The translations under genes and the position numbers were made by a program. A stretch of 64,000 nt of DNA, taken from positions 120,289 to 184,288 of the forward strand of contig NZ_QJRL01000009.1 of the NCBI RefSeq assembly GCF_003205205.1, given 5' to 3'. A model generated the notes under the pieces. It had not been told where the DNA came from and made no database searches. It saw only the letters and a list, made by a program, of their open reading frames with translations. Shown here piece by piece: positions 27,066 through 39,084 of the stretch. Numbering within the stretch: the first letter of the stretch is position 1; the number at the start of each line of letters is the position of its first letter. This DNA comes from Pseudomonas sp. LB-090624. GTDB taxonomy: Bacteria > Pseudomonadota > Gammaproteobacteria > Pseudomonadales > Pseudomonadaceae.

Positions 27066-28423
27066 CCATTACTTCCTTCGGCCCGGCCAACCGCATTGCG
27101 CGCACGGCCGAAACCCACCCGCTGACCTGGCGCCTGCGCGACGACGGCGAGCCGGTATGGCTGGCCGAGTATGAATCGAAGAACGGCTACGCCGCTGCCC
27201 GCAAGGCGTTGGCGCAAATGTCCGCCGACGACATCGTGCAAAGCGTCAAGGACTCGGGCCTCAAGGGCCGTGGCGGCGCGGGCTTCCCCACTGGCGTGAA
27301 GTGGGGCCTGATGCCCAAAGACGAATCCATGAACATCCGCTACCTGCTGTGCAACGCGGACGAAATGGAGCCGAACACCTGGAAGGACCGCATGCTGATG
27401 GAGCAACAGCCCCATCTGCTGGTCGAGGGCATGCTGATCAGCGCCCGCGCCCTGAAGGCCTACCGTGGCTACATCTTCCTGCGTGGCGAATACACCACCG
27501 CGGCGAAAAACCTCAACCGTGCCATCGATGAAGCCAAGGCCGCGGGCCTGCTGGGCAAGAACATCCTCGGCAGCGGTTTCGATTTCGAGCTGTTCGTGCA
27601 TACCGGTGCCGGCCGCTACATCTGCGGTGAAGAAACCGCACTGATCAATTCCCTGGAAGGCCGCCGCGCCAACCCGCGCTCCAAGCCGCCCTTCCCTGCC
27701 GCGGTTGGCGTGTGGGGCAAGCCGACGTGCGTGAACAACGTCGAAACCCTGTGCAACGTGCCGGCCATCGTCGCCAACGGCAACGACTGGTACAAGTCGC
27801 TGGCCCGTGAAGGCAGCGAGGACCATGGCACCAAACTGATGGGCTTCTCCGGCAAGGTGAAGAACCCAGGCCTGTGGGAACTGCCATTCGGCGTTACCGC
27901 CCGCGAGCTGTTCGAAGACTATGCCGGTGGCATGCGTGATGGCTTCAAGCTCAAGTGCTGGCAGCCAGGCGGCGCCGGTACCGGCTTCCTGCTGCCCGAG
28001 CACCTCGACGCGCAGATGTACGCCGGCGGGATCGCCAAGGTCGGCACCCGTATGGGCACCGGCCTGGCCATGGCGGTCGACGACAGCGTCAACATGGTGT
28101 CGCTGCTGCGCAACATGGAAGAGTTCTTTGCCCGCGAATCGTGCGGCTGGTGCACCCCATGCCGTGACGGCCTGCCGTGGAGCGTGAAGATGCTGCGCGC
28201 ACTGGAAAACGGCCAAGGCCGCGCCGAAGACATCGAGACGCTGCTGGGGCTGGTCAACTTCCTCGGCCCGGGCCGTACCTTCTGTGCTCACGCACCGGGG
28301 GCGGTGGAGCCGTTGGGCAGCGCCATCAAATACTTCCGCTCGGAGTTCGAGGCCGGTGTAGCACCGGAAAGCGCTGGCACCCTGCGCCCGAACCTGGCGA
28401 AGCCCATTGTGGTAGGCGCATAA
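27062..28423 (+). CDS. nuoF: NADH-quinone oxidoreductase subunit F
   Basis: This NADH- and FMN-binding subunit (453 residues) is where electrons enter complex I. The Gly-rich NADH loop [16 protein letters not shown], the FMN site ([17 protein letters not shown], then [17 protein letters not shown]), and the N3 4Fe-4S ligands [12 protein letters not shown] with a later Cys ([11 protein letters not shown]) are present. It is followed by a 132-bp gap, the longest inside the operon, holding two hairpins before nuoG. Confidence 0.98.
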   Translation: MTITSFGPANRIARTAETHPLTWRLRDDGEPVWLAEYESKNGYAAARKALAQMSADDIVQSVKDSGLKGRGGAGFPTGVKWGLMPKDESMNIRYLLCNADEMEPNTWKDRMLMEQQPHLLVEGMLISARALKAYRGYIFLRGEYTTAAKNLNRAIDEAKAAGLLGKNILGSGFDFELFVHTGAGRYICGEETALINSLEGRRANPRSKPPFPAAVGVWGKPTCVNNVETLCNVPAIVANGNDWYKSLAREGSEDHGTKLMGFSGKVKNPGLWELPFGVTARELFEDYAGGMRDGFKLKCWQPGGAGTGFLLPEHLDAQMYAGGIAKVGTRMGTGLAMAVDDSVNMVSLLRNMEEFFARESCGWCTPCRDGLPWSVKMLRALENGQGRAEDIETLLGLVNFLGPGRTFCAHAPGAVEPLGSAIKYFRSEFEAGVAPESAGTLRPNLAKPIVVGA

Positions 28424-28434
28424 CAAGATAGAAC

Positions 28435-28536
28435 GCGGGTGGTCCGTGCCACCCGCCAGCCTGTCGGCCGGCCCGCATGAAGTGTGGCGTGCCGCAGGCT
28501 CACAGATTTCCATTAGCCACGCCCGCTCACGCGGGC
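28435..28536 (+). other. Two hairpins between nuoF and nuoG
   Basis: A perfect 8-bp stem (GCGGGTGG, six-base loop, CCACCCGC; 28435-28456) and a 6-bp stem with TCAC loop (GCCCGC/GCGGGC; 28521-28536) occupy the gap. The second ends 19 nt before the nuoG ATG. Neither has a T-run. They may affect nuoG translation or segmental mRNA stability. Confidence 0.5.
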
Positions 28537-28555
28537 CAACGAAGAACTTTGAACA

Positions 28556-31270
28556 ATGGCCACTATCCACGTAGACGGCAAAGCGCTCGAAGTCAACGGT
28601 GCGGACAACCTGTTACAGGCGTGTCTGTCGCTCGGCCTCGATATCCCTTATTTCTGCTGGCACCCGGCGCTCGGTAGCGTCGGCGCCTGCCGGCAATGTG
28701 CGGTCAAGCAGTACACCGACGAGAACGACACCCGTGGTCGTATCGTCATGTCCTGCATGACCCCCGCCTCCGACGGCACCTGGATCTCCATCGACGATGA
28801 CGAGTCCAAGGCGTTCCGCGCCAGCGTCGTCGAATGGCTGATGACGAACCACCCGCACGACTGCCCGGTCTGCGAGGAAGGCGGTCACTGCCACCTGCAG
28901 GACATGACGGTAATGACCGGCCACAATGAGCGCCGCTACCGTTTCACCAAGCGTACCCACCAGAACCAGGACCTCGGCCCGTTCATCGCCCATGAGATGA
29001 ACCGCTGCATCGCCTGCTACCGTTGCGTGCGCTACTACAAGGACTACGCCGGTGGTACCGACCTGGGCGTCTACGGCGCCCACGACAACGTGTACTTCGG
29101 CCGCGTCGAAGACGGCGTGCTGGAAAGCGAGTTCTCCGGCAACCTGACCGAGGTCTGCCCGACCGGCGTGTTCACCGACAAGACCCACTCCGAGCGCTAC
29201 AACCGCAAGTGGGACATGCAGTTCGCCCCAAGCATCTGCCACGGCTGCTCAAGCGGCTGCAACATCAGCCCGGGTGAGCGTTACGGCGAGCTGCGCCGCA
29301 TCGAAAACCGCTTCAACGGTTCGGTCAACCAGTACTTCCTGTGCGACCGCGGCCGCTTCGGCTACGGCTACGTCAACCGCAAGGACCGCCCACGCCAGCC
29401 ACAGCTGGCCGACGGCACCAAGCTGGGCCTGGACGCCGCCCTGGACAAGGCAGCCGACCTGCTGCGCGGTCGTACCATCGTCGGTATCGGCTCGCCACGC
29501 GCCAGCCTCGAAAGCAACTACGGCCTGCGTGAGCTGGTCGGTGCCGAGTACTTCTACTCGGGCATGGAAGCTGGCGAACTGGCCCGCGTACGCTTGGCGC
29601 TGAACGTGCTGAACAACAGCCCGCTGCCAGTACCGACCCTGCGCGACATCGAAGACCACGACGCCGTGTTCGTCCTCGGCGAAGACCTGACCCAGACCGC
29701 TGCCCGCGTCGCCCTGGCCGTCCGCCAGGCCACCAAGGGCAAGGCCGAGGCCATGGCCGAAGCGATGAAGGTGCAGCCTTGGCTCGACGCTGCCGTGAAG
29801 AACATCGGCCAGCACGCGCTGTACCCGCTGTTCATCGCCTCCCTGGCTGAAACCAAGCTGGACGACGTCGCCGAAGAATGCGTGCACGCCGCCCCGGCGG
29901 ACCTGGCCCGCATCGGTTTCGCCGTGGCCCACGCCATCGACCCGAGCGCCCCTGCCGTCGCCGGCCTGGACGACGAAGCCAAGGCCCTGGCCCAGCGCAT
30001 CGCCGACGCCCTGGTCGCCGCCAAGCGTCCACTGGTCGTTGCCGGTACGTCGCTGGCCGACCCAGCGCTGATCGAAGCCGCCGCCAACATCGCCAAAGCC
30101 CTGAAGCTGCGCGAGAAGGACGGTTCGCTGAGCCTGGTGGTGCCTGAGGCCAATAGTATTGGCCTGGCCATGCTCGGCGGCGAGTCCGTCGACGCCGCGC
30201 TGGACGCCGTCATCAGCGGCAAGGCCGACGCCATCGTGGTGCTGGAAAACGACCTGTACGCCCGCGTACCGGCGGCCAAGGTCGACGCAGCCCTGGCAGC
30301 GGCCAAGGTAGTGATCGTTGCCGACCACTCGAAAACCCCGACGGTCGACCGCGCCCACCTGGTGCTGCCAGCCGCCTCGTTCGCCGAAGGCGACGGTACC
30401 TTGGTCAGCCAGGAAGGCCGTGCCCAGCGCTTCTTCCAGGTGTTCGACCCGCAGTACCTGGACAGCAGCATCCAGATCCACGAAGGCTGGCGCTGGATGC
30501 ACGCCCTGCGTGCCACCCTGCTGAACAAGCCGGTCGACTGGACCCAGCTGGACCACGTCACCAGCGCCTGCGCCGAAGCCGCTCCGCAACTGGCCGGCAT
30601 CGTCAACGCCGCGCCGAGCGCTGCGTTCCGCATCAAGGGCATGAAACTGGCCCGTGAGCCGCTGCGCTACTCCGGCCGTACCGCCATGCGCGCCAACATC
30701 AGCGTGCACGAGCCACGCACCCCGCAAGACAAGGACACCGCGTTCGCCTTCTCCATGGAAGGCTACTCGGGCTCGGCCGAACCGCGCCAGCAGGTGCCGT
30801 TCGCCTGGTCGCCGGGCTGGAACTCGCCACAAGCCTGGAACAAGTTTCAGGACGAGGTCGGTGGTCACCTGCGTGCCGGTGACCCAGGCGTGCGCCTGAT
30901 CGAGTCGCAAGGCGACCGCCTGAACTGGTTCAACGCCATTCCGGGCGCGTTCAACCCGGCCCGTGGCACCTGGACTGCCGTGCCGTTCTTCCACCTGTTC
31001 GGCAGCGAAGAAAGCTCCTCGCGCGCCGCCCCGGTGCAACAGCGCATCCCGGCTGCCTACGTGGCCCTGGCCAAGTCCGAAGCCGACCGCCTGGGCGTCA
31101 ACGAGGGCGCCCTGCTGAGCCTGAACGTCGCCGGTGTGGCCCTGCGCCTGCCGCTGCGTATCAATGAAGAGCTGGGCGCTGGCCTGGTCGCGTTGCCGAA
31201 AGGCCTGGCCGGCATCCCGCCTGCCATCTTCGGTGCATCCGTCGAAGGTCTGCAGGAGGCAGCACAATGA
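28556..31270 (+). CDS. nuoG: NADH-quinone oxidoreductase subunit G
   Basis: This is the largest peripheral-arm subunit (904 residues). A 2Fe-2S ferredoxin-like domain ([20 protein letters not shown]), the His-Cys3 4Fe-4S site ([19 protein letters not shown]), and [12 protein letters not shown] carry N1b, N5 and N4. The [13 protein letters not shown] stretch with a later Cys matches the extra N7 cluster of E. coli-type enzymes. The rest is a molybdopterin-oxidoreductase-like domain without cofactor. The stop overlaps nuoH by 4 bp. Confidence 0.97.
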   Translation: MATIHVDGKALEVNGADNLLQACLSLGLDIPYFCWHPALGSVGACRQCAVKQYTDENDTRGRIVMSCMTPASDGTWISIDDDESKAFRASVVEWLMTNHPHDCPVCEEGGHCHLQDMTVMTGHNERRYRFTKRTHQNQDLGPFIAHEMNRCIACYRCVRYYKDYAGGTDLGVYGAHDNVYFGRVEDGVLESEFSGNLTEVCPTGVFTDKTHSERYNRKWDMQFAPSICHGCSSGCNISPGERYGELRRIENRFNGSVNQYFLCDRGRFGYGYVNRKDRPRQPQLADGTKLGLDAALDKAADLLRGRTIVGIGSPRASLESNYGLRELVGAEYFYSGMEAGELARVRLALNVLNNSPLPVPTLRDIEDHDAVFVLGEDLTQTAARVALAVRQATKGKAEAMAEAMKVQPWLDAAVKNIGQHALYPLFIASLAETKLDDVAEECVHAAPADLARIGFAVAHAIDPSAPAVAGLDDEAKALAQRIADALVAAKRPLVVAGTSLADPALIEAAANIAKALKLREKDGSLSLVVPEANSIGLAMLGGESVDAALDAVISGKADAIVVLENDLYARVPAAKVDAALAAAKVVIVADHSKTPTVDRAHLVLPAASFAEGDGTLVSQEGRAQRFFQVFDPQYLDSSIQIHEGWRWMHALRATLLNKPVDWTQLDHVTSACAEAAPQLAGIVNAAPSAAFRIKGMKLAREPLRYSGRTAMRANISVHEPRTPQDKDTAFAFSMEGYSGSAEPRQQVPFAWSPGWNSPQAWNKFQDEVGGHLRAGDPGVRLIESQGDRLNWFNAIPGAFNPARGTWTAVPFFHLFGSEESSSRAAPVQQRIPAAYVALAKSEADRLGVNEGALLSLNVAGVALRLPLRINEELGAGLVALPKGLAGIPPAIFGASVEGLQEAAQ

Positions 31271-32274
31271 GCTGGTTCACCCCCGAAGTGATCGACGTGA
31301 TCATCCAGGTCGTCAAGGCCATCGTGGTCCTGCTGGCCGTGGTGGTCTGCGGCGCCCTGCTCAGCTTCGTCGAGCGCCGCCTGCTGGGCTGGTGGCAGGA
31401 CCGCTACGGTCCGAACCGTGTCGGCCCGTTCGGCATGTTCCAGATCGCCGCCGACATGCTGAAGATGTTCTTCAAGGAAGACTGGAACCCGCCCTTCGTC
31501 GACAAGATGATCTTCACCCTGGCACCGGTCGTGGCCATGAGCGCCCTGCTGATCGGCTTCTCGATCATCCCGATCACACCGGGCTGGGGCGTTGCCGACC
31601 TGAACATCGGCCTGCTGTTCTTCTTCGCCATGGCCGGTCTGTCGGTCTACGCGGTGCTGTTCGCCGGCTGGTCGTCGAACAACAAGTACGCCCTGCTGGG
31701 CAGCTTGCGTGCTTCGGCACAGACTGTGTCGTACGAAGTGTTCCTGGGCCTGGCGCTGATGGGCGTGGTGGTCCAGGTGGGCTCGTTCAACATGCGCGAC
31801 ATCGTTGAGTATCAGGCCCAGAACCTGTGGTTCATCATTCCGCAGTTCTTCGGCTTCTGTACCTTCTTCATCGCTGGCGTCGCCGTGACTCACCGTCACC
31901 CGTTCGACCAGCCAGAAGCGGAACAGGAACTGGCCGACGGCTACCACATCGAGTATGCCGGCATGAAGTGGGGCATGTTCTTCGTCGGTGAATACATCGG
32001 CATCATCCTCATCTCGGCGCTGCTGGTGACCTTGTTCTTCGGCGGCTGGCACGGCCCGTTCGGCATCCTGCCGCAACTGCCGTTCCTGTGGTTCGCCCTG
32101 AAGACCGCGTTCTTCATCATGCTGTTCATCCTGCTGCGCGCCTCGATCCCGCGCCCACGCTATGACCAGGTGATGGACTTCAGCTGGAAGTTCTGCCTGC
32201 CGCTGACCCTGATCAATTTGCTGGTGACCGCTGCGCTCGTGCTCTACAACACGCCAGCCGTCGCGGCCCAGTGA
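31267..32274 (+). CDS. nuoH: NADH-quinone oxidoreductase subunit H
   Basis: This inner-membrane subunit (335 residues, about eight segments) connects the quinone site to the proton-pumping arm. Signature blocks are [47 protein letters not shown], and [22 protein letters not shown]. It is coupled to nuoG by an ATGA overlap; nuoI follows after 11 bp. Confidence 0.98.
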   Translation: MSWFTPEVIDVIIQVVKAIVVLLAVVVCGALLSFVERRLLGWWQDRYGPNRVGPFGMFQIAADMLKMFFKEDWNPPFVDKMIFTLAPVVAMSALLIGFSIIPITPGWGVADLNIGLLFFFAMAGLSVYAVLFAGWSSNNKYALLGSLRASAQTVSYEVFLGLALMGVVVQVGSFNMRDIVEYQAQNLWFIIPQFFGFCTFFIAGVAVTHRHPFDQPEAEQELADGYHIEYAGMKWGMFFVGEYIGIILISALLVTLFFGGWHGPFGILPQLPFLWFALKTAFFIMLFILLRASIPRPRYDQVMDFSWKFCLPLTLINLLVTAALVLYNTPAVAAQ

Positions 32275-32285
32275 GGATTTGACCC

Positions 32286-32834
32286 ATGTTCAAGTATATC
32301 GGCGACATCGTTAAGGGCACCGGCACTCAGCTGCGCAGCCTGGCCATGGTGTTCTCCCACGGGTTCCGCAAGCGCGATACCCTGCAGTACCCAGAAGAAC
32401 CCGTGTACCTGCCGCCGCGCTACCGCGGCCGCATCGTCCTCACCCGCGACCCCGATGGCGAGGAGCGCTGCGTAGCGTGCAACCTCTGCGCGGTGGCCTG
32501 CCCGGTTGGCTGCATCTCGCTGCAGAAGGCCGAGACCGAGGACGGTCGCTGGTACCCGGAGTTCTTCCGCATCAACTTCTCGCGCTGCATCTTCTGCGGC
32601 CTGTGTGAAGAAGCGTGCCCGACCACCGCGATCCAGCTGACTCCGGATTTCGAAATGGCCGAGTTCAAGCGTCAGGACCTGGTGTACGAGAAAGAAGATC
32701 TGCTGATCTCCGGCCCCGGCAAAAACCCTGACTACAACTTCTACCGTGTTGCGGGTATGGCAATCGCTGGCAAGCCAAAGGGCTCTGCACAGAACGAAGC
32801 CGAGCCGATCAACGTGAAGAGCTTGCTCCCATAA
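32286..32834 (+). CDS. nuoI: NADH-quinone oxidoreductase subunit I
   Basis: This peripheral subunit (182 residues) with two 4Fe-4S clusters (N6a and N6b) feeds electrons toward N2. Both ferredoxin motifs are intact: [15 protein letters not shown] and [15 protein letters not shown] (C-x2-C-x2-C-x3-CP). The N-terminal helix ([18 protein letters not shown]) is membrane-associated. It starts 11 bp after nuoH. Confidence 0.98.
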   Translation: MFKYIGDIVKGTGTQLRSLAMVFSHGFRKRDTLQYPEEPVYLPPRYRGRIVLTRDPDGEERCVACNLCAVACPVGCISLQKAETEDGRWYPEFFRINFSRCIFCGLCEEACPTTAIQLTPDFEMAEFKRQDLVYEKEDLLISGPGKNPDYNFYRVAGMAIAGKPKGSAQNEAEPINVKSLLP

Positions 32835-32844
32835 GGACAGAAAG

Positions 32845-33345
32845 ATGGAATTCGCTTTCTACTTCGCATCCGGGATCGCCGTGGTCTCCACCCTTCGGGT
32901 GGTGACCGGCACCAACCCCGTGCACGCCTTGCTTTACCTGATCATTTCGCTGATTTCCGTGGCCATGATCTTCTTCTCCCTGGGTGCGCCGTTCGCCGGC
33001 GCCCTGGAAGTGATCGCCTACGCCGGCGCCATCATGGTGCTGTTCGTGTTCGTGGTGATGATGCTCAACCTCGGGCCGGCCTCGGTCGCCCAGGAACGCG
33101 GCTGGCTCAAGCCCGGCATCTGGGCCGGGCCGGTAATCCTCGGCGCCCTGCTGCTGGCTGAGCTGCTGTACGTGCTGTTCGTCACCCCGAGTGGCGCCGG
33201 CATCAGCGGTACCACCGTGGGCCCGAAAGCAGTCGGTATCAGCCTGTTCGGCCCGTACCTGCTGGTGGTCGAACTGGCGTCGATGCTGCTGCTGGCTGCA
33301 GCCGTCACTGCCTTCCACCTGGGCCGCAACGAGGCGAAGGAGTAA
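32845..33345 (+). CDS. nuoJ: NADH-quinone oxidoreductase subunit J
   Basis: This membrane-arm subunit (166 residues) has five predicted hydrophobic segments. The segment [20 protein letters not shown] is the conserved third helix, whose pi-bulge takes part in coupling. It lies 10 bp after nuoI and 3 bp before nuoK. Confidence 0.96.
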   Translation: MEFAFYFASGIAVVSTLRVVTGTNPVHALLYLIISLISVAMIFFSLGAPFAGALEVIAYAGAIMVLFVFVVMMLNLGPASVAQERGWLKPGIWAGPVILGALLLAELLYVLFVTPSGAGISGTTVGPKAVGISLFGPYLLVVELASMLLLAAAVTAFHLGRNEAKE

Positions 33346-33348
33346 ATC

Positions 33349-33657
33349 ATGGGTGCTATCCCTCTCGAGCATGGTCTGGCAGTCGCCGGCATCCTGTTCT
33401 GCTTAGGTCTGGTTGGCCTGATGGTCCGCCGCAACATCCTCTTCGTGCTCATGAGCCTGGAAGTCATGATGAACGCCTCTGCCCTGGCGTTCGTCGTCGC
33501 CGGTGCCCGCTGGGTCCAGCCCGACGGCCAGGTGATGTTCATTCTGGTGATCAGCCTGGCAGCGGCCGAGGCCAGCATTGGCCTGGCCATCCTGCTGCAG
33601 CTGTATCGCCGCTTCCACACTCTCGACATCGATGCTGCCAGTGAGATGCGCGGATGA
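33349..33657 (+). CDS. nuoK: NADH-quinone oxidoreductase subunit K
   Basis: This small membrane subunit (102 residues) is related to MrpC, with three hydrophobic helices. Conserved Glu residues of the proton path are present ([11 protein letters not shown], and [18 protein letters not shown]). Its stop overlaps the nuoL start by 4 bp. Confidence 0.97.
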   Translation: MGAIPLEHGLAVAGILFCLGLVGLMVRRNILFVLMSLEVMMNASALAFVVAGARWVQPDGQVMFILVISLAAAEASIGLAILLQLYRRFHTLDIDAASEMRG

Positions 33658-35507
33658 ACCTTCTCTTCCTGACTTTCGTCTTTCCCCTCATCGGCTTCCT
33701 GCTGCTGTCGTTCTCGCGCGGACGGTTCTCGGAGAACCTGTCCGCCCTGATCGGCGTCGGCTCGGTAGGCCTGTCGGCGGCAACGGCCGCGTACCTCATC
33801 TGGCAATTCAACGTCGCCCCGCCTGAAGGCGGCGCGTACAGCCAGCTGCTGTGGCAGTGGATGTCGGTAGACGGCTTCGCGCCGAACTTCACCCTGTACC
33901 TGGACGGCCTGTCGGTGACCATGCTTGGCGTGGTGACCGGTGTCGGCTTCCTGATCCACCTGTTCGCTTCCTGGTACATGCGTGGCGAAGCCGGCTACTC
34001 GCGCTTCTTCTCGTACACCAACCTGTTCATCGCCAGCATGCTGTTCCTGATCCTGGGCGATAACCTGCTGTTCATCTACTTCGGCTGGGAAGGCGTGGGC
34101 CTGTGCTCGTACCTGTTGATCGGTTTCTACTACAGCAACCGCAACAACGGTAACGCCGCACTCAAGGCGTTCATCGTCACCCGTATCGGCGACGTGTTCA
34201 TGGCCATCGGCCTGTTCATCCTGTTCGCCCAGCTGGGCACCCTGAACGTGCAGGAGCTGCTGGTGCTGGCACCGCAGAAGTTCCAGGCGGGTGACACCTG
34301 GATGGTCCTGGCCACACTGATGCTGCTGGGTGGTGCCGTCGGTAAATCGGCGCAGCTGCCACTGCAGACCTGGCTGGCCGACGCGATGGCGGGCCCGACA
34401 CCGGTTTCGGCACTGATCCACGCCGCCACCATGGTGACTGCGGGCGTGTACCTGATTGCCCGTACCAACGGCCTGTTCCTGCTGGCGCCGGACATCCTGC
34501 ACCTGGTAGGCGTGGTGGGTGGCGTGACCCTGGTACTGGCCGGCTTCGCCGCGCTGGTGCAGACCGACATCAAGCGTATCCTCGCCTACTCGACCATGAG
34601 CCAGATCGGCTACATGTTCCTGGCCCTGGGCGTAGGTGCCTGGGACGCGGCGATCTTCCACCTGATGACCCACGCCTTCTTCAAGGCCCTGCTGTTCCTC
34701 GCGTCGGGTGCGGTGATCGTTGCCTGCCACCACGAGCAGAACATCTTCAAGATGGGCGGCCTGTGGAAGAAACTGCCGCTGGCCTACGCCAGCTTCGTGG
34801 TCGGTGGTGCCGCCCTGGCCGCCCTGCCGATCGTGACCGTGGGCTTCTACTCCAAGGACGAGATCCTCTGGGAAGCGTTCGCCAGTGGCAACACCGGCCT
34901 GCTGTACGCCGGCCTGGTCGGTGCATTCATGACCTCGCTGTACACCTTCCGCCTGATCTTCATCGCCTTCCACGGCGAAGCCAAGACCGAAGCCCACGCC
35001 GGCCACGGCATCAGCCACTGGCTGCCGCTGGGCGTGCTGATCGTGCTGTCGACCTTCGTCGGTGCCTGGATCACCCCGCCGCTGGCAGGCGTGCTGCCTG
35101 AAAGCGCCGGCCATGCCGGTGGCGAAGCCAAACATGCGCTGGAGATCACCTCGGGTGCCATCGCCATCGCCGGCATCCTGCTGTCGGCCCTGCTGTTCCT
35201 GGGCAAGCGCAGCTTCGTCAGCGCCGTTGCCAACAGCGGCATCGGTCGTGTCCTGTCGGCCTGGTGGTTCGCTGCCTGGGGCTTCGACTGGATCTACGAC
35301 AAGCTCTTCGTCAAACCGTACCTGCTGATCAGCCACATCCTGCGCAAGGACCCGGTTGACCGCACCATCGGCCTGATTCCGCGGATGGCGCGTGGCGGCC
35401 ATGTCGCCATGAGCAAGACCGAGACTGGCCAGCTGCGCTGGTACACCGCCTCTATCGCCGTGGGTGCCGTGCTGGTACTCGGTGCCGTGGTAGTGGCTGC
35501 GGTATGA
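33654..35507 (+). CDS. nuoL: NADH-quinone oxidoreductase subunit L
   Basis: This distal antiporter-like proton-pumping subunit (617 residues) has about 16 helices with a long lateral amphipathic helix at the C-terminus. Typical blocks are [54 protein letters not shown], and [19 protein letters not shown] 40-bp gap separates it from nuoM. Confidence 0.98.
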   Translation: MNLLFLTFVFPLIGFLLLSFSRGRFSENLSALIGVGSVGLSAATAAYLIWQFNVAPPEGGAYSQLLWQWMSVDGFAPNFTLYLDGLSVTMLGVVTGVGFLIHLFASWYMRGEAGYSRFFSYTNLFIASMLFLILGDNLLFIYFGWEGVGLCSYLLIGFYYSNRNNGNAALKAFIVTRIGDVFMAIGLFILFAQLGTLNVQELLVLAPQKFQAGDTWMVLATLMLLGGAVGKSAQLPLQTWLADAMAGPTPVSALIHAATMVTAGVYLIARTNGLFLLAPDILHLVGVVGGVTLVLAGFAALVQTDIKRILAYSTMSQIGYMFLALGVGAWDAAIFHLMTHAFFKALLFLASGAVIVACHHEQNIFKMGGLWKKLPLAYASFVVGGAALAALPIVTVGFYSKDEILWEAFASGNTGLLYAGLVGAFMTSLYTFRLIFIAFHGEAKTEAHAGHGISHWLPLGVLIVLSTFVGAWITPPLAGVLPESAGHAGGEAKHALEITSGAIAIAGILLSALLFLGKRSFVSAVANSGIGRVLSAWWFAAWGFDWIYDKLFVKPYLLISHILRKDPVDRTIGLIPRMARGGHVAMSKTETGQLRWYTASIAVGAVLVLGAVVVAAV

Positions 35508-35547
35508 CTATGAATCTTGCGACTTTGCCAAAGGAAACCAACCCGTC

Positions 35548-37080
35548 ATGATTTTGCCTTGGCTGATCCTGATCCCCTTCATCGGCGGCTTCCTGTGCTG
35601 GCTGGGTGAGCGCTTCGGCGCCACCCTGCCGCGCTGGATCGCGCTGCTGACCATGTCCCTGCTGCTCGGCATTGGCCTGTACCTCTGGGGCACCGGCGAC
35701 TACACGCTCGCTCCCGCTCCGGGCGCCGAACCGGCCTGGGCCGTGGAATACAAAGTCCAGTGGATCCAGCGCTTCGGCATCAGCATCCACCTGGCCCTCG
35801 ACGGCCTGTCGCTGCTGATGATCCTGCTCACCGGCCTGCTCGGTGTGCTGTCGGTACTGTGTTCCTGGAAAGAAATCCAGCGTCACGTCGGCTTCTTCCA
35901 CCTCAACCTGATGTGGATCCTCGGCGGCGTGGTCGGTGTGTTCCTGGCCCTGGACCTGTTCCTGTTCTTCTTCTTCTGGGAAATGATGCTGGTGCCGATG
36001 TACTTCCTCATCGCGCTCTGGGGTCACAGCTCGGCAGACGGCAAGAAGACCCGGATCTACGCGGCGACCAAGTTCTTCATCTTCACCCAGGCCAGCGGCC
36101 TGATCATGCTGGTGGCGATCCTGGGCCTGGTACTGGTCAACTACAACACCACCGGCGTGCTCACCTTCAACTACAGCGACCTGCTCAAGGCCGAGCTGCC
36201 AGCGGGCGTGGAATACGTGCTGATGCTGGGCTTCTTCATCGCCTTCGCGGTGAAGCTGCCGGTAGTGCCGTTCCACTCCTGGCTGCCTGACGCTCATGCC
36301 CAGGCACCCACCGCAGGCTCCGTGGACCTGGCCGGTATCTTGCTGAAGACTGCAGCCTACGGCCTGCTGCGCTTCGCCCTGCCGCTGTTCCCGAACGCCT
36401 CGGCCGAGTTCGCGCCAATTGCCATGACCCTGGGCCTGATCGGTATCTTCTATGGTGCCTTCCTGGCCTTCGCGCAAACCGACATCAAGCGCCTGATCGC
36501 CTTCTCCAGCGTCTCGCACATGGGCTTCGTGCTGATCGGTATTTACTCCGGCAGCCAGCAGGCTCTGCAAGGCGCGGTGATTCAGATGCTGGCCCACGGC
36601 CTGTCGGCTGCCGCGCTGTTCATCCTGTCCGGCCAGTTGTACGAACGCCTGCACACCCGTGACATGCGCCAGATGGGTGGCCTGTGGCACCGCATCGCCT
36701 ACCTGCCCGCCATCAGCCTGTTCTTCGCCGCTGCATCGCTGGGCCTGCCAGGCACCGGCAACTTCGTCGGCGAGTTCCTGATCCTGCTCGGCAGCTTCGT
36801 GCATGTACCGTGGATCACCGTGATTGCCACCACCGGCCTGGTGTTCGGTTCGGTGTACTCGCTGATCATGATCCACCGCGCCTACTTCGGCCCGGCCAAG
36901 ACCGACACCGTGCTGGCCGGCATGGACGGTCGCGAACTGATCATGGTGCTGGGCCTGGCGGTATTGCTGATCCTGCTGGGCGTGTATCCGCAGCCGTTCC
37001 TCGACACCTCTGCCGCCACCATGAGTGGTGTGCAGCAGTGGCTCGGTTCCGCTTTCACTCAACTCGCTTCGGCCCGGTAA
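35548..37080 (+). CDS. nuoM: NADH-quinone oxidoreductase subunit M
   Basis: This antiporter-like proton-pumping subunit (510 residues) has 14 predicted helices. Conserved features are [16 protein letters not shown] (essential Glu), [18 protein letters not shown], and [19 protein letters not shown]. NuoN starts 7 bp after the stop. Confidence 0.98.
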   Translation: MILPWLILIPFIGGFLCWLGERFGATLPRWIALLTMSLLLGIGLYLWGTGDYTLAPAPGAEPAWAVEYKVQWIQRFGISIHLALDGLSLLMILLTGLLGVLSVLCSWKEIQRHVGFFHLNLMWILGGVVGVFLALDLFLFFFFWEMMLVPMYFLIALWGHSSADGKKTRIYAATKFFIFTQASGLIMLVAILGLVLVNYNTTGVLTFNYSDLLKAELPAGVEYVLMLGFFIAFAVKLPVVPFHSWLPDAHAQAPTAGSVDLAGILLKTAAYGLLRFALPLFPNASAEFAPIAMTLGLIGIFYGAFLAFAQTDIKRLIAFSSVSHMGFVLIGIYSGSQQALQGAVIQMLAHGLSAAALFILSGQLYERLHTRDMRQMGGLWHRIAYLPAISLFFAAASLGLPGTGNFVGEFLILLGSFVHVPWITVIATTGLVFGSVYSLIMIHRAYFGPAKTDTVLAGMDGRELIMVLGLAVLLILLGVYPQPFLDTSAATMSGVQQWLGSAFTQLASAR

Positions 37081-37087
37081 GAGCGCT

Positions 37088-38557
37088 ATGGAATTCACCA
37101 CTCAACACTTCATCGCATTGGCGCCGATGCTGATCACCACCATCACCACGGTGGTAGTGATGCTGGCGATCGCCTGGAAGCGCAACCACTCGCAAACCTT
37201 CCTGCTGTCCACCGTGGGCCTGAACCTGGCCCTGCTGTCGATCCTGCCGGCGCTGAAGGTCGCGCCGCTGGCGGTCACCCCGCTGCTCACCATCGACAAG
37301 TTCGCCTGCCTGTACATGGCGATTGTCCTGGTGGCAACGCTGGCCTGCGTCACCCTCGCCCACGCCTACCTTGGCGAAGGCTCCAAGGGTTTCCCGGGCA
37401 ACCGTGAAGAACTCTACCTGCTGCTGCTGATGTCGGCCCTTGGTGGGCTGGTGCTGGTCAGCGCCAACCACCTGGCTGGCCTGTTCATCGGCCTGGAGCT
37501 GCTGTCGGTGCCAGTCTACGGCCTGGTGGCGTATGCGTTCTTCAACAAGCGTTCGCTGGAAGCCGGCATCAAGTACATGGTGTTGTCGGCCGCAGGCTCG
37601 GCCTTCCTGCTGTTCGGCATGGCCCTGCTGTACGCCGACGCTGGCAGCCTGAGCTTTGACCAGATCGGCAAGGCCCTGGCCGCCACCAGCATGCCAAGCC
37701 TGGTGGCCCAGCTGGGCCTGGGCATGATGCTGGTCGGCCTGGCCTTCAAGCTGTCGCTGGTACCCTTCCACCTGTGGACCCCGGACGTGTACGAAGGCGC
37801 TCCAGCACCGGTCGCCGCGTTCCTGGCCACCGCCAGCAAGGTCGCGGTGTTCGCTGTGGTCGTGCGCCTGTTCATGCTCTCCCCTGCCGCCAGCAGCGGC
37901 GTGCTGAGCACCGTACTGGCAGTCATTGCGGTCGCCTCGATCCTGGTCGGTAACCTGCTGGCACTGACCCAGAGCAACCTCAAGCGCCTGCTCGGTTACT
38001 CGTCGATCGCCCACTTTGGCTACCTGCTCATCGCCCTGGTAGCCAGCAAGGGCCTGGCCCTGGAAGCCATGGGCGTGTACCTGGTCACCTACGTGATCAC
38101 CAGCCTGGGCGCCTTCGGTGTCATCACCTTGATGTCCTCGCCTTACGCCGGCCGTGACGCCGATGCGCTGTACGAGTACCGCGGCCTGTTCTGGCGCCGT
38201 CCGTACCTGACTGCCGTACTGACCGTGATGATGCTGTCGCTGGCGGGCATCCCGCTGACTGCCGGCTTCATCGGCAAGTTCTACATCATCGCCACCGGCG
38301 TCGAGTCGCACTTGTGGTGGCTGGTCGGTGCCCTGGTGATCGGCAGCGCCATCGGCGTGTACTACTACCTGCGCGTCATGGTCACCCTGTACCTGGTCGA
38401 ACCGAACCTGCGTCGCCACGACGCCCCACTGAAGTGGGAACAGCGCACCGGTGGCGTCATGCTGCTGGCCATCGCCATTCTTGCCTTCGTGCTCGGTGTC
38501 TACCCACAACCACTGCTGGAACTGGTCCAGCAGGCAGGCCTGCAACTGATCGGCTGA
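37088..38557 (+). CDS. nuoN: NADH-quinone oxidoreductase subunit N
   Basis: This antiporter-like subunit (489 residues) is the last of the operon. It has [18 protein letters not shown] (pumping-channel Glu), [23 protein letters not shown], and [19 protein letters not shown]. The start at 37088 (MEFTTQHF) is preferred; a longer frame overlaps the end of nuoM without homology. A strong terminator follows 18 bp later. Confidence 0.97.
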   Translation: MEFTTQHFIALAPMLITTITTVVVMLAIAWKRNHSQTFLLSTVGLNLALLSILPALKVAPLAVTPLLTIDKFACLYMAIVLVATLACVTLAHAYLGEGSKGFPGNREELYLLLLMSALGGLVLVSANHLAGLFIGLELLSVPVYGLVAYAFFNKRSLEAGIKYMVLSAAGSAFLLFGMALLYADAGSLSFDQIGKALAATSMPSLVAQLGLGMMLVGLAFKLSLVPFHLWTPDVYEGAPAPVAAFLATASKVAVFAVVVRLFMLSPAASSGVLSTVLAVIAVASILVGNLLALTQSNLKRLLGYSSIAHFGYLLIALVASKGLALEAMGVYLVTYVITSLGAFGVITLMSSPYAGRDADALYEYRGLFWRRPYLTAVLTVMMLSLAGIPLTAGFIGKFYIIATGVESHLWWLVGALVIGSAIGVYYYLRVMVTLYLVEPNLRRHDAPLKWEQRTGGVMLLAIAILAFVLGVYPQPLLELVQQAGLQLIG

Positions 38558-38575
38558 TTGCCCCGGCAATACAAG

Positions 38576-38605
38576 ACACCCCGCTTATGCGGGGTGTTTT
38601 TTTTT
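38576..38605 (+). terminator. Terminator of the nuo operon
   Basis: ACACCCCGC-TTAT-GCGGGGTGT is a perfect 9-bp stem followed by a long T tract. It lies 18 bp beyond the nuoN stop and just before the convergent ogr-like gene. Confidence 0.95.
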
Positions 38606-38620
38606 GCGCCAGTTGCTGGC

Positions 38621-38884
38621 TCATTCACCAGGGCTACCTTGCCCTGCTCCCGGCAACGCGGCCTTGCGCAAATCACCATTGGCCGAAGGCAGGTAGACTT
38701 CCGGGTTGGGCATGCCACTGGGAGAGAGCTCATGGGTCATTTCGAACTCGGCACGCACCGACCAGCCACATGCCTCGGTTGTGCATTGCAAATAAGCGAT
38801 GCGCAGGAAAATATGTCGCCCTTCGCTGGTGCGTATGCGCATCCGGCTATGGCAATGCGGGCAAACCAGCTTGTAAGTACTCAC
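38621..38884 (-). CDS. Ogr/Delta-type zinc-finger protein (P2-like phage activator)
   Basis: The protein has 87 residues from GTG 38884 (MSTYKLVCPHCHSRMRIRTS, with CAGGT 7-8 nt upstream; an in-frame TTG at 38899 is less likely). The four Cys of the Ogr/Delta zinc finger are present: CPHC near residue 8, and CTTEACGW about 25 residues later, the C-x2-C ... C-x4-C pattern of P2 Ogr. Ogr proteins activate late promoters of P2-like phages together with RNA polymerase. No complete prophage is nearby, so this one is orphaned; it could act on another prophage or on the small phage-derived cluster at 39450-40412. Confidence 0.8.
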   Translation of the reverse strand: MSTYKLVCPHCHSRMRIRTSEGRHIFLRIAYLQCTTEACGWSVRAEFEMTHELSPSGMPNPEVYLPSANGDLRKAALPGAGQGSPGE

Positions 38885-38950
38885 GGCAAGTACCTGCAAG
38901 CACTGTTCAGCTTCATCTTCTGTGAGAATGCTCGCTTGGCTGTGTCAGTA

Positions 38951-38966
38951 TTAGCTGCAAAGCTAA
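38951..38966. promoter_or_regulatory. Inverted repeat between ogr-like and CI-like genes
   Basis: TTAGCT-GCAA-AGCTAA is a perfect palindrome in the 200-bp divergent AT-rich region. A second, looser pair (AATATC at 39054 and GATATT at 39075) lies just before the CI-like ATG. Either could be an operator for the CI-like protein. Confidence 0.5.
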
Positions 38967-39084
38967 GTCTATTCTTCAGTTTGATGTTTCTCATTGCAGA
39001 TATGCTCCTTAAAACGCAGGGCTGTATTCATAACGAGTAGTTTAAGCCCATGGAATATCAATAAACCAGTCATGGATATTTGTT

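Noticed and set aside
33018..35402. 794-codon minus-strand open frame
   Set aside because: It is antisense to nuoJ, nuoK and nuoL; the His/Gln-rich composition shows it is a shadow frame.
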